A DNA stretch of 64,000 nt from contig JAEWHP010000012.1 in assembly GCA_023387735.1 (NCBI GenBank), forward strand, positions 310,001 through 374,000. The letters run 5' to 3'. Source of the DNA: Pseudomonadota bacterium. Lineage in GTDB: Bacteria > Pseudomonadota > Alphaproteobacteria > Rhizobiales > Xanthobacteraceae. The notes beneath the pieces are model-generated. The model worked only from the letters and a program-made list of their open reading frames with translations. It was not told the origin of the DNA and made no database searches. How positions within the stretch are numbered: position 1 is the first letter of the stretch; every line of letters begins with the position of its first letter. Positions 8,727 through 16,238 of this stretch are shown here, piece by piece. The position numbers and the translations under genes are program-made.

Positions 8727-9533
8727 CTAGCGCTTGATATAGACAGGCTTTCGCTTTTCAAGGAAGGCCCTGATGCCTTCGTTGAATTCTTCCGAACGGC
8801 TGCACAACACCTGATTGCGGTCTTCCATCGCAATCACGGCCTCGATCGACCCGGCATCGACGCTCATGTTGAGGCATTCCTTGGACAGCCGCAGGCCCAC
8901 CGGCGAGGCCGTCATCATCGCATCGACATAAGGTTCGGCGGCCGCCTCGAGCCCGCCCTCCTCGACGATCTCGGAAACCAGCCCGACGGCAAGCGCACGC
9001 TCGGCGCCAATGAAACGGCCGGTCAGGATCAGCTCAGACGCCACCGAGACGCCGACCAGGCGCGGCAGAAAGTAGCTGGTGCCGATATCGCAGCCGCCGA
9101 GGCCGAGCTTGATGAAGGCGCAGTTCATCCGCGCCGACTTGGTGGCGATGCGGATGTCGGCGGCGAGCGCCAGCGCAAAGCCGCCACCGGCGGCGGCGCC
9201 CTGGACCAGCGCGATAATCGGCTGCGGGCAGCGCCGCATCAGCATCACGATGTCGGCAATGCGGCGCTGCGAATCCAGCGACTCCGTGACCCCGGGCGGT
9301 TCCTGCTGCCCGGCGCGGCGCTTCATCGCGTGCTTGAGGTCCAGGCCAGCGCAAAACGACGCGCCCGCGCCCTTCAGCACCACGACGCGCGTCGAGCGGT
9401 TGCGCTGCAGGCCTTCGAAATAGGTGTTCAGCGCATCGATCAGCGAGGGATCGAGCGCGTTGAGACTGTCGGGGCGATTGAGCGTGACCCAATCGACCCC
9501 GTCATGATGTGCAATCAGTAGCGGTTGGGACAT
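8727..9533 (-). CDS. Enoyl-CoA hydratase/isomerase family protein
   Basis: Encodes 268 residues of the crotonase fold, which hydrates or isomerises enoyl-CoA esters. 'LNRPDSLNALDPSLI', the oxyanion-hole 'ASFCAGLDLKHA' and 'GAAAGGGFALALAADIRIA' are clear. Where rat crotonase carries its two catalytic glutamates (144 in GGG-x-E, 164 in PE), this protein shows Ala (GGGFALA) and an Asp region (GLGGCDIGTS), so it may catalyse a different reaction. I chose the ATG at 9533, preceded by CTGGAG, over a TTG five codons upstream. It sits between the ligase and the SDR gene in the same direction. Confidence 0.9.
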   Translation of the reverse strand: MSQPLLIAHHDGVDWVTLNRPDSLNALDPSLIDALNTYFEGLQRNRSTRVVVLKGAGASFCAGLDLKHAMKRRAGQQEPPGVTESLDSQRRIADIVMLMRRCPQPIIALVQGAAAGGGFALALAADIRIATKSARMNCAFIKLGLGGCDIGTSYFLPRLVGVSVASELILTGRFIGAERALAVGLVSEIVEEGGLEAAAEPYVDAMMTASPVGLRLSKECLNMSVDAGSIEAVIAMEDRNQVLCSRSEEFNEGIRAFLEKRKPVYIKR

Positions 9534-9565
9534 GCGAGACTCCAGCAATCAGCCGTCGGGCCTTT

Positions 9566-9706
9566 ACCCTCCCCTGGAGGGGGAGGGTCGGCGCGAAGCG
9601 CCGGGGTGGGGTGATCTCTCCACTCGGGCACTGTTCAGGGTGGAGACACCGTCACCCCACCCCGCTCGCGCTACGCGCGATCGACCCTCCCCCTCCAGGG
9701 GAGGGT
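9566..9706. repeat. Palindromic repeat, family D copy 2
   Basis: Inverted repeat with ACCCTCCCCTGGAGGGGGAG at one end and CTCCCCCTCCAGGGGAGGGT at the other, plus an inner CGCCGGGGTGGGGTGA / TCACCCCACCCCG pair. It fills the gap between the crotonase and SDR genes. Confidence 0.85.
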
Positions 9707-9716
9707 GAACCAGCAA

Positions 9717-10475
9717 CTACCGCGGCGCCATGCGGATGGCGCCGTCGAGACGGATGGTCTCGCCGTTGAGCATCGGGTTCTCGACGATGTGCACCGCCAG
9801 CGCGCCGTATTCCGAGGCGTCGCCGAGGCGGGCCGGATGCGGCACCTGGGCGCCGAGGCTCTTGCGGGCCTCTTCGTTCAGGCCCATCAGCAGCGGCGTC
9901 AGGAACAGGCCGGGGGCGATGGTGTTGACGCGGATCTTCAGGCTGGCGAGATCGCGCGCGGCCGGCAGCGTCATGCCGACGATGCCGCCCTTCGAGGCCG
10001 AGTAGGCGATCTGGCCGATCTGGCCTTCATAGGCGGCGACAGAGGCGGTGTTGATGGCGACGCCGCGCTCTTCGCCGATCGGGGCTTCGGTCGCCAGCCG
10101 TTCGGCAAACAGCCGCAGCACGTTGAAGCTGCCGATCAGGTTGACGTTGACGATCCGGACGAACTTCGCCAGCGGATAGACGCCGTCCTTGCCGACGGTG
10201 CGCTGCGATCCGCCGATGCCGGCGCAGTTCATCAGCACGCGCGCGATGCCGTGCGCGGCTTCGGCCTTGGCGATCGCGGCCTTGATCGCCTCTTCGTCGG
10301 TCACGTCGGCATGGAGGGCAACGCCCTTCACTTCGGCGGCGACCTTTTCGGCGTTTTCCTTGTTCTGGTCGATGACGCCGATTTTCGCGCCCTTGGCGGC
10401 CATGGCGCGGGCGGTGGCGGCGCCGAGGCCGGAGCCTCCACCGGTGATGAGAACGGCAACGTCTTTCAACTGCAT
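9717..10475 (-). CDS. SDR dehydrogenase, 3-hydroxyacyl-CoA type
   Basis: A 252-residue short-chain dehydrogenase. The Rossmann motif 'TGGGSGLGAATARAMAAKG' starts near residue 10; Asp-37 of 'IGVIDQNKE' favours NAD(H). The NAG-type motif reads 'NCAGIG', and the active site is Ser (NTASVAAYEG) with 'YSASKGG'. The sequence closely follows the type-2 3-hydroxyacyl-CoA dehydrogenase (HSD17B10-like) pattern, including 'RIVNVNLIGSFNVLRL' and 'TIAPGLFLTPLL'. In this cluster it would oxidise the 3-hydroxyacyl-CoA before thiolysis. Cofactor and reaction are inferred from family and neighbourhood. Confidence 0.92.
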   Translation of the reverse strand: MQLKDVAVLITGGGSGLGAATARAMAAKGAKIGVIDQNKENAEKVAAEVKGVALHADVTDEEAIKAAIAKAEAAHGIARVLMNCAGIGGSQRTVGKDGVYPLAKFVRIVNVNLIGSFNVLRLFAERLATEAPIGEERGVAINTASVAAYEGQIGQIAYSASKGGIVGMTLPAARDLASLKIRVNTIAPGLFLTPLLMGLNEEARKSLGAQVPHPARLGDASEYGALAVHIVENPMLNGETIRLDGAIRMAPR

Positions 10476-10550
10476 CGTATTTACCTTTCCTTCAACGTTT
10501 CCTTGGGCGTTTCTTCTCGGGACTTGTAGATTACTGAAGTGGCGCGATCA

Positions 10551-11213
10551 TCATCCGGCGGCCGCGGCACCCTTTGCTTTATCGATCAGCATACCGCCGC
10601 AGATCAGCGCTTCCATGTGCTTGATGTATTCGCGGCAGACGTCATCGGTGACCGGGCCGACGCCGGTCGCCCGCGACATCGCGTGGCGGCCGAAGAACAG
10701 GTGATCGCAGGCGCCGATCAGGCTGGTGTAGAACAGCACCGGATCGATATCGCGGAACTCGCCGGCCTTGACGCCTTCGGCGAGCAGCCGCCGATGAAAC
10801 TCGAGCAGCGGCGCCACGAAGAACTTCGACACTTCGTCGGCGGCTTCCGCGGTGCTTTCGTGCAGCAGATAATGGATCAGCCGGTTCATGTACGGGAACT
10901 GGTGATAGGCGCGGATGATGCCGCCGATATGCAGGCGCAGCTTCGCGGTCGGCGAGATCGGCTGGCTGATCAGATATTCCAGCTGCGATACTTCGGTGGC
11001 GGCGTCGCGCTCCAGCAGCGACAGCAGCAGCCCGTCCTTGTTGCCGAAATGATATTTCACCAGCGCAGCGTTGACGCCGGATTTCTGCGCGATATCGGAC
11101 AGCGACACCTCGATCGAGGCGCGTTCGATCATCAGCTCGCTGGCCGCGACAAGCAGCTTCTCGGCGGTCGAATTTTTGCCGCCCGCAAGCCTGGTCGGTA
11201 CGCTGGTATTCAA
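10551..11213 (-). CDS. TetR family transcriptional regulator
   Basis: A 220-residue TetR/AcrR-type repressor. The N-terminal helix-turn-helix covers roughly residues 18-62 (EKLLVAASELM... SLSDIAQKSGVNAALVKYHF, then GNKDGLLLSLLERD). The remainder is the helical ligand-binding and dimer domain. The start is a rare TTG two codons after an in-frame stop; there is no ATG before residue 28, and GGGAT precedes it. It is divergent from the thiolase gene, and a likely operator overlaps the thiolase promoter (11274-11293). It probably senses an acyl-CoA and controls this island in both directions (inference). Confidence 0.9.
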   Translation of the reverse strand: MNTSVPTRLAGGKNSTAEKLLVAASELMIERASIEVSLSDIAQKSGVNAALVKYHFGNKDGLLLSLLERDAATEVSQLEYLISQPISPTAKLRLHIGGIIRAYHQFPYMNRLIHYLLHESTAEAADEVSKFFVAPLLEFHRRLLAEGVKAGEFRDIDPVLFYTSLIGACDHLFFGRHAMSRATGVGPVTDDVCREYIKHMEALICGGMLIDKAKGAAAAG

Positions 11214-11273
11214 CTGCTATCCCTAGGCTGAAATCCGGGCCGCACATAAGCGCATGCCGGGGCTGACCTCAAG

Positions 11274-11293
11274 AGTTAATTGATTGATTGACT
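11274..11293. promoter_or_regulatory. Candidate TetR operator
   Basis: Imperfect inverted repeat AGTTAAT-N6-ATTGACT, with a TTGA step repeated every four bases inside. It lies between the TetR gene and the divergent thiolase gene and overlaps the proposed thiolase -35 box, the usual place for autorepression by TetR proteins. Confidence 0.5.
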
Positions 11294-11316
11294 AAATCCC
11301 GTGACCTCCCTTAAAT
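11288..11316 (+). promoter_or_regulatory. Candidate sigma-70 promoter of thiolase gene
   Basis: TTGACT at 11288-11293 and TTAAAT at 11311-11316 are separated by exactly 17 bases. Transcription would start near 11323, about 40 bases before the thiolase ATG. The -35 box overlaps the candidate operator. Confidence 0.5.
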
Positions 11317-11362
11317 CCGGCCAACTTCAGACCCACCAACAACAATCAAAGGGAGAACAGAC

Positions 11363-12535
11363 ATGGCTGAGGCCTATATCGTCGCCGCCGCGCGTACCGC
11401 GGGTGGCCGCAAGGGCGGACGTCTCGCAGGCTGGCATCCGGCCGATCTCGCCGCTTCCGTGCTGGATACGCTGGTCGACCGCACCAAGGTCGATCCCGCG
11501 CAGATCGAAGACGTGATCATGGGCTGCGTGATGCAGGCCGGCGAACAGTCCAACAATATCGCCCGCAACGCGGTGATGGCCTCGAAGCTGCCGGAGAGCG
11601 TGCCCGCCACGTCAGTCGATCGTCAGTGCGGTTCGTCGCAGCAGGCGCTGCATTTCGCCGCCCAGGCCGTGATGGCCGGCTCGATGGACATCGTGATCGC
11701 CGCCGGCGTGGAATCGATGACGCGGGTGCCGATGGGGCTCGCCTCGTCGCTGCCGGCCAAGAACGGCTTTGGCCATTACAAGAGCCCGGGCATCGAGAAG
11801 AAATATCCGAACATCATGTTCAGCCAGTTCACCGGTGCGGAAATGATGGCGAACAAGTACGGCCTCTCGAAGGATCAACTCGACGAGTATTCCTACAACA
11901 GCCACCAGCGCGCGATTGCCGCGACCCAGGCCGGCAAGTTCAAGGACGAGATCGTTCCGCTGCAGATCACCCGCGCCGACAACTCGACCGACACCCACCA
12001 CATCGACGAAGGCATCCGCTTCGACGCCAGCCTCGACGGTATCAAGGGCGTCAAGCTGATCGCCGAGAACGGCAAGCACACCGCCGCCAGCGCCAGCCAG
12101 ATCTGCGACGGCGCTTCCGGCGTCATGGTGGTCAATGAACGCGGCCTCAAGTCGCTCGGCGTCAAGCCGCTGGCGCGGATCCATCACCTGACCATGATGG
12201 GCGGCGACCCCGTGATCATGCTGGACGCGCCGCTGCACGCCACCAAGCGGGCGCTGGAAAAGGCCGGCATGAAGATCGACGACATCGACCTGTTCGAGGT
12301 CAACGAGGCGTTCGCGGCCGTTCCGGTGGCGTGGCTGCAGACCACCGGCGCCGATCCGGCGCGGCTCAACGTCAATGGCGGCGCGATCGCGCTCGGTCAT
12401 CCGCTCGGCGGCTCCGGCACCAAGCTGATGACCACGCTGGTCAACGCGCTCAAGCAGGGCAACAAGCGTTACGGCCTGCAAACCATGTGCGAAGGCGGCG
12501 GCATGGCCAACGTGACCATCGTCGAGCGGCTCTAA
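11363..12535 (+). CDS. Acetyl-CoA acetyltransferase (thiolase)
   Basis: A 390-residue thiolase that cleaves 3-ketoacyl-CoA with free CoA, or condenses acetyl-CoA. The acyl-accepting Cys-89 is in 'VDRQCGSSQQALHFAAQ'. The second active-site group 'NVNGGAIALGHPLGGSGT' (His) and 'MCEGGGMANVTI' (Cys near residue 378) are intact. GGGAG precedes the ATG. It is the first gene of the plus-strand arm of the island and is followed, after a terminator-like hairpin, by an acyl-CoA ligase. Confidence 0.96.
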   Translation: MAEAYIVAAARTAGGRKGGRLAGWHPADLAASVLDTLVDRTKVDPAQIEDVIMGCVMQAGEQSNNIARNAVMASKLPESVPATSVDRQCGSSQQALHFAAQAVMAGSMDIVIAAGVESMTRVPMGLASSLPAKNGFGHYKSPGIEKKYPNIMFSQFTGAEMMANKYGLSKDQLDEYSYNSHQRAIAATQAGKFKDEIVPLQITRADNSTDTHHIDEGIRFDASLDGIKGVKLIAENGKHTAASASQICDGASGVMVVNERGLKSLGVKPLARIHHLTMMGGDPVIMLDAPLHATKRALEKAGMKIDDIDLFEVNEAFAAVPVAWLQTTGADPARLNVNGGAIALGHPLGGSGTKLMTTLVNALKQGNKRYGLQTMCEGGGMANVTIVERL

Positions 12536-12558
12536 GAACAAGAAAAACGAATGAAGAC

Positions 12559-12597
12559 TGGCGAGCAGGGGGTGCGCTTCCTGCTCGCCATTTTCTT
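12559..12597 (+). terminator. Intrinsic terminator or attenuator
   Basis: An 11-base perfect stem (TGGCGAGCAGG / CCTGCTCGCCA) with a 10-base loop is followed directly by TTTTCTT. It stands 23 bases after the thiolase stop and just upstream of the ligase ribosome-binding site, so it should reduce read-through into the ligase gene. Confidence 0.75.
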
Positions 12598-12612
12598 AGG
12601 GAGGAAACACCC

Positions 12613-14154
12613 ATGACCCATCCATCCGTCTACGCCCGCACCCAGCCGGACAAGATCGCCTACCAGATGGCGGCGACCGGCAAGGCGATCACCTATCGCG
12701 AGCTCGACGAGCTCTCGAACCAGGGCGCGCATCTGTTCCGCAAGCTCGGCCTCAAGGCCGGCGACCACATCGCGTTCCTGATGGAAAACCGGCTCGCTTT
12801 TATGGAGATCTGCTGGGCCGCCCAGCGCTCCGGGCTCTATTACACCGCGATCAGCCGCTACCTCACCGAGGAAGAGATCGCCTACATCGTCAAGGATTGC
12901 GGCGCAAAAGTCTTCATCACCACGCCGCAGTGCGCCGACAAGGTCAAAGGCCTCATCAAGGGCGAGCCGGGCGAACCGCTGTTCTTCATGGTGGATGAGC
13001 CCGCCCCCGGCTTTCGCTCCTGGGACAAGGAAGCGATCGCGATGCCGGTGACGCCGATCGCCGACGAAGTCGCAGGCTACGACATGCTCTATTCCTCCGG
13101 CACCACGGGCCGGCCGAAAGGCATCAAGAAGGAATTCGAGGGCAACCGGATCGACGTTCCGAACGCGTTCCTGAAGATTCTTTGCGCCGATATGTGCGGC
13201 ATGTCGTCCGACAGCATCTACCTGTCGCCGGCGCCGCTCTATCATGCAGCTCCGCTGCGCTTCAACATGATGGCGATCTCGCTCGGCGGCACCTCCGTCA
13301 TCATGGAGCATTTCGACGCCGAGGAATTCCTGAAGCTGGTCGAAAAATACAAGGTCACGCAATCGCAGCTGGTGCCGACCATGTTCGTGCGCATGCTCAA
13401 GCTGCCCGACGAGGTGCGCACCCGCTACAACGTCTCGACGCTGAAGGGCGCGATCCACGCCGCCGCCCCCTGCCCGGTCGACGTGAAAGCCAAAATGATC
13501 GAATGGTGGGGGCCGATCCTGATCGAGTATTACGCCGGCTCCGAAGGCAATGGCGTCACGGTCTCGACCTCGCAGCAATGGCTGACGCACCGCGGCACCG
13601 TCGGCCGCGCCGTGGTCGGCAAGGTGAAGATCCTCGACGAGAACGACGAGGAACGCCCCGTCGGCGAAATCGGCACGGTGTACTTCGCCGACGCGCCCGT
13701 GTTCACCTATCACAACGACCCCGACAAGACGCGCAAGGCCTACAACGACAAGGGCTGGTCGACGCTCGGCGACGTCGGCTATCTCGATGCGGAAGGCTTT
13801 CTCTACCTCACCGACCGCAAGAGCTACATGATCATCTCCGGCGGCGTGAACATCTATCCGCAGGAGACCGAGGACGTTCTGATCACACATCCCGCCGTCT
13901 CCGACGTCGCCGTGTTCGGCGTGCCGAACGAGGAGATGGGCGAAGAGGTCAAGGCCGTGGTGCAGCCGCACGACATGACCAAGGCCGGAAAAGAGCTCGA
14001 GGCGGAACTGATCGTGTTCTGCCGCAAGCATCTGTCGCCGATCAAATGCCCGAAGAGCATCGACTTCGAGCCGGAGCTGCCGCGCACGCCCACCGGAAAA
14101 CTGGTGAAGCGGCATCTGCGCGACAAGTACTGGCCGAAGCCGGCGAAGGCGTAG
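12613..14154 (+). CDS. Acyl-CoA synthetase (AMP-forming)
   Basis: A 513-residue ligase of the FadD/AMP-binding superfamily forming acyl-CoA from acid, ATP and CoA. Motifs: 'MLYSSGTTGRPKGIKKEFEG' near residue 155, 'EYYAGSEGNGVT' near 305, the hinge 'YLDAEGFLYLTDRKSYMIISGGVNIYPQE' near 390, and the C-terminal catalytic Lys in 'PRTPTGKLVKRHLRDKY'. The reading frame stays open into the thiolase gene, but the ATG at 12613 is preceded by AGGGAGGAAA and begins the family homology. Chain-length specificity cannot be read from sequence; short-to-medium or branched acids are plausible. Confidence 0.93.
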   Translation: MTHPSVYARTQPDKIAYQMAATGKAITYRELDELSNQGAHLFRKLGLKAGDHIAFLMENRLAFMEICWAAQRSGLYYTAISRYLTEEEIAYIVKDCGAKVFITTPQCADKVKGLIKGEPGEPLFFMVDEPAPGFRSWDKEAIAMPVTPIADEVAGYDMLYSSGTTGRPKGIKKEFEGNRIDVPNAFLKILCADMCGMSSDSIYLSPAPLYHAAPLRFNMMAISLGGTSVIMEHFDAEEFLKLVEKYKVTQSQLVPTMFVRMLKLPDEVRTRYNVSTLKGAIHAAAPCPVDVKAKMIEWWGPILIEYYAGSEGNGVTVSTSQQWLTHRGTVGRAVVGKVKILDENDEERPVGEIGTVYFADAPVFTYHNDPDKTRKAYNDKGWSTLGDVGYLDAEGFLYLTDRKSYMIISGGVNIYPQETEDVLITHPAVSDVAVFGVPNEEMGEEVKAVVQPHDMTKAGKELEAELIVFCRKHLSPIKCPKSIDFEPELPRTPTGKLVKRHLRDKYWPKPAKA

Positions 14155-14162
14155 CCTGATTT

Positions 14163-14243
14163 GTAGGGTGGGCAAAGCGCAAGCGTGCCCACCCTTTACA
14201 CCCTGCACGCGATGGTGGGCACGCTTCGCTCTGCCCACCCTAC
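14163..14243. repeat. Palindromic repeat, family C copy 2
   Basis: Inverted repeat GTAGGGTGGGCAAAGCGCAA to GAGCAGAGCG-type right arm ending CTGCCCACCCTAC, lying after the ligase stop. It may help terminate transcription from the ligase. Confidence 0.8.
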
Positions 14244-14292
14244 CGAATGCCGCTGGCTGAAGCCGTCGCGCTGAGCGGCTGTCAGGCGAACA

Positions 14293-14727
14293 TTACTGCT
14301 GCGCGGCCGACTTCGCAGGCTGCCCGTGCATGAACGCCTGCATCTCCTCCAGCGTCACCTGGCCATCCTTGTTGCTGTCCATCGCCTTGAAAATGCGCTC
14401 GTGCGCCGCCTGAAACTCCTGCAACGAGATCTTCCCGTCGCCGTCGTCCATCAGGGCGAACATCATGCGGAACATCATGGGAGGACCCATCGCACCTCCC
14501 GTCATTCCGCCTCCGCCTCCCATCATCCCGCGGCCCATCATGCCGCGACCCATCATGCCTCCGGACATCATGTCGCCCTGCCCTGTCGTCGTACCGCCGC
14601 TTCCCTGATCCGTGCCATGGGAATGAGTCTGTTGGTCCGGCTGGGACTGCGCCATTGCAGCGATGCTGCCATATGCCAGCGTGAGAGCGGATATCGTAAT
14701 TCCCAAAACGCGAACGGCTTTCTTCAT
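14293..14727 (-). CDS. Exported EF-hand protein with Met-rich linker
   Basis: A 144-residue protein with an N-terminal signal peptide (MKKAVRVLGITISALTLAYG, cleavage probably after AMA), a His- and Gln-containing stretch, and a linker very rich in Met and Gly (MMSGG/MMGRG repeats, residues about 50-80). Two EF-hands follow. The second loop DSNKDGQVTLEE is canonical; the first reads MDDGDGKISLQE with Met in place of the first Asp, so it may bind calcium weakly. The Met cluster could bind copper (speculative). The ATG at 14727 is chosen over one 14 codons upstream because AGGAAG precedes it and the signal peptide starts there. Confidence 0.85.
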   Translation of the reverse strand: MKKAVRVLGITISALTLAYGSIAAMAQSQPDQQTHSHGTDQGSGGTTTGQGDMMSGGMMGRGMMGRGMMGGGGGMTGGAMGPPMMFRMMFALMDDGDGKISLQEFQAAHERIFKAMDSNKDGQVTLEEMQAFMHGQPAKSAAQQ

Positions 14728-15070
14728 GGGAGCTTCCTCGTTTTCTGACAAGCAAATTGCCTCGGCCAAATGCCGGCCTTCGAACGCTTCTAAAAATTCT
14801 CCCGCAGCAACCGGCGCGGCACTTTGAGCGAGATCAATTTATTACTCACTTGCAATGCGCCGGACCTGAGGTGGGTAAGGGCGCGTGGCACCGTTCCCGT
14901 CATCCAAGGGCCTGGACGTGACGTCGGCACGTCGTAGCTCTGCGTCCTGCGGAATGCCGCACCACTTTCGTCACGCCCGGGCTTGTCCCGAGCATCCACG
15001 TCTTTAAAGTTGCGCCGCAGAACAAGACGTGGATGGCCGGGACAAGCCCGGCCATGACGAGGAAAATGCG
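14728..15070. other. Intergenic region between EF-hand and hydrolase genes
   Basis: No coding sequence is convincing here. The left half would hold the promoter of the leftward EF-hand gene. The right half is occupied by a family E repeat (14969-15059) ending 11 bases before the hydrolase ATG. Confidence 0.6.
14969..15059. repeat. Palindromic repeat, family E copy 1
   Basis: Inverted repeat CGTCACGCCCGGGCTTGTCC to GGGACAAGCCCGGCCATGACG with an inner GCATCCACGTCTT / AAGACGTGGATG pair. It is directly upstream of the hydrolase gene. A second copy is at 46331-46420. Confidence 0.85.
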
Positions 15071-16222
15071 ATGACCACCCTCCCCGAGATCCCGCTCCCC
15101 GCCACCATTCGCTCCCGCTACGTGGAGGACATCAACGGCCTGCGCATGCACGTGCTCGAGGCCGGCTTTGAGACCGCCGGCCGGCCCTGCCTGCTGCTGC
15201 TGCACGGCTTTCCCGAATTGGCCTACTCCTGGCGCAAGGTGATGCCGGTGCTGGCTGAAGCGGGCTACCACGTGATCGCGCCGGACCAGCGCGGCTATGG
15301 CCGCACCGCCGGATGGGATCCGAGCTACGAAGGCGGGCTCGGCGCGTACCGGGTGCCCAACCTGGTGCGCGATGCGCTCGGGCTGGTGGCGGCATTCGGC
15401 CACCGCAGCGTCGACGCGGTAATCGGGCATGATTTCGGCTCGCCGATTGCCGCCTGGTGCGCGCTGATCCGGCCGGACGTGTTTAGATCCGTCGTCATGA
15501 TGAGCGCGCCGTTCGGCGGGCCGCCATCGCTGCCGTTCGGCACCGCGGACGAACCGCTCAAGCCGGCGGCCAATGATCCCATCCATCGCGATCTCGCGGC
15601 GCTGCCGCGGCCGCGCAAGCACTACCAATGGTACTACTCGACGCGCGAGGCCAATAACGACATGCAGCACGCGCCGCAGGGCGTGCATGATTTCCTGCGC
15701 GCCTACTACCATCACAAGAGCGCGGACTGGAAAGACAACCAGCCGTATCCGCTGCAATCCTGGTCGGCGGACGAAATCGCCAAGCTGCCGACTTATTACG
15801 TGATGGACCTCGCCAAGGACATGGCCGCCACCGTCGCGGAAGAAATGCCGTCGGCCGCCGAGATCGCAGCCAATAAGTGGCTGCCCGACAGCGAACTCGC
15901 CTATTACAGCGCCGAGTATGGCCGCACCGGCTTCCAGGGCGGCCTGCAATGGTATCGCTGCGGCACGTCGGGCGCGTTCACGCCGGAACTGCAGACCTGG
16001 TCCGGCCGCACCATCGACGTGCCCTCCGCCTTCATCTCGGGCAAGCAGGACTGGGGCACCTATCAGCGCCCCGGCGTCTTCGAGGCGATGCAGAAGAAGG
16101 CCTGCACCAACATGATCGGCTGCCATCTCGTCGACGGTGCCGGCCACTGGGTGCAGCAGGAACAGCCCGCCGAGGTGAGCCGGCTGCTGGTGCAATTCCT
16201 GCAAGAAGCGAAGAAGCAATAA
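15071..16222 (+). CDS. Alpha/beta hydrolase, epoxide hydrolase-like
   Basis: A 383-residue alpha/beta hydrolase. 'LLLLHGFPELAYSWRKVMPVL' near residue 40 carries the HGFP oxyanion motif, 'VIGHDFGSPIAAWCAL' near 120 carries the nucleophile Asp in GHDFGS as in epoxide hydrolases and haloalkane dehalogenases, and 'GAGHWVQQEQP' near the end carries the catalytic His. The long cap domain (residues 165-300) is typical of soluble epoxide hydrolases. The longest frame would start 14 codons earlier inside a palindromic repeat; the ATG at 15071 fits the family start. The mbfA-like gene begins 17 bases after its stop. Confidence 0.88.
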   Translation: MTTLPEIPLPATIRSRYVEDINGLRMHVLEAGFETAGRPCLLLLHGFPELAYSWRKVMPVLAEAGYHVIAPDQRGYGRTAGWDPSYEGGLGAYRVPNLVRDALGLVAAFGHRSVDAVIGHDFGSPIAAWCALIRPDVFRSVVMMSAPFGGPPSLPFGTADEPLKPAANDPIHRDLAALPRPRKHYQWYYSTREANNDMQHAPQGVHDFLRAYYHHKSADWKDNQPYPLQSWSADEIAKLPTYYVMDLAKDMAATVAEEMPSAAEIAANKWLPDSELAYYSAEYGRTGFQGGLQWYRCGTSGAFTPELQTWSGRTIDVPSAFISGKQDWGTYQRPGVFEAMQKKACTNMIGCHLVDGAGHWVQQEQPAEVSRLLVQFLQEAKKQ

Positions 16223-16238
16223 GAAAAGGCGTCGTCCC

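Noticed and set aside
14884..14900. TGGCAC near the EF-hand/hydrolase spacer as a sigma-54 promoter
   Set aside because: No TTGC at the required distance; only the -24 half is present.
15029..15070. Earlier ATG for the hydrolase gene
   Set aside because: The extra 14 codons are encoded by a family E palindromic repeat and are not part of the hydrolase family.
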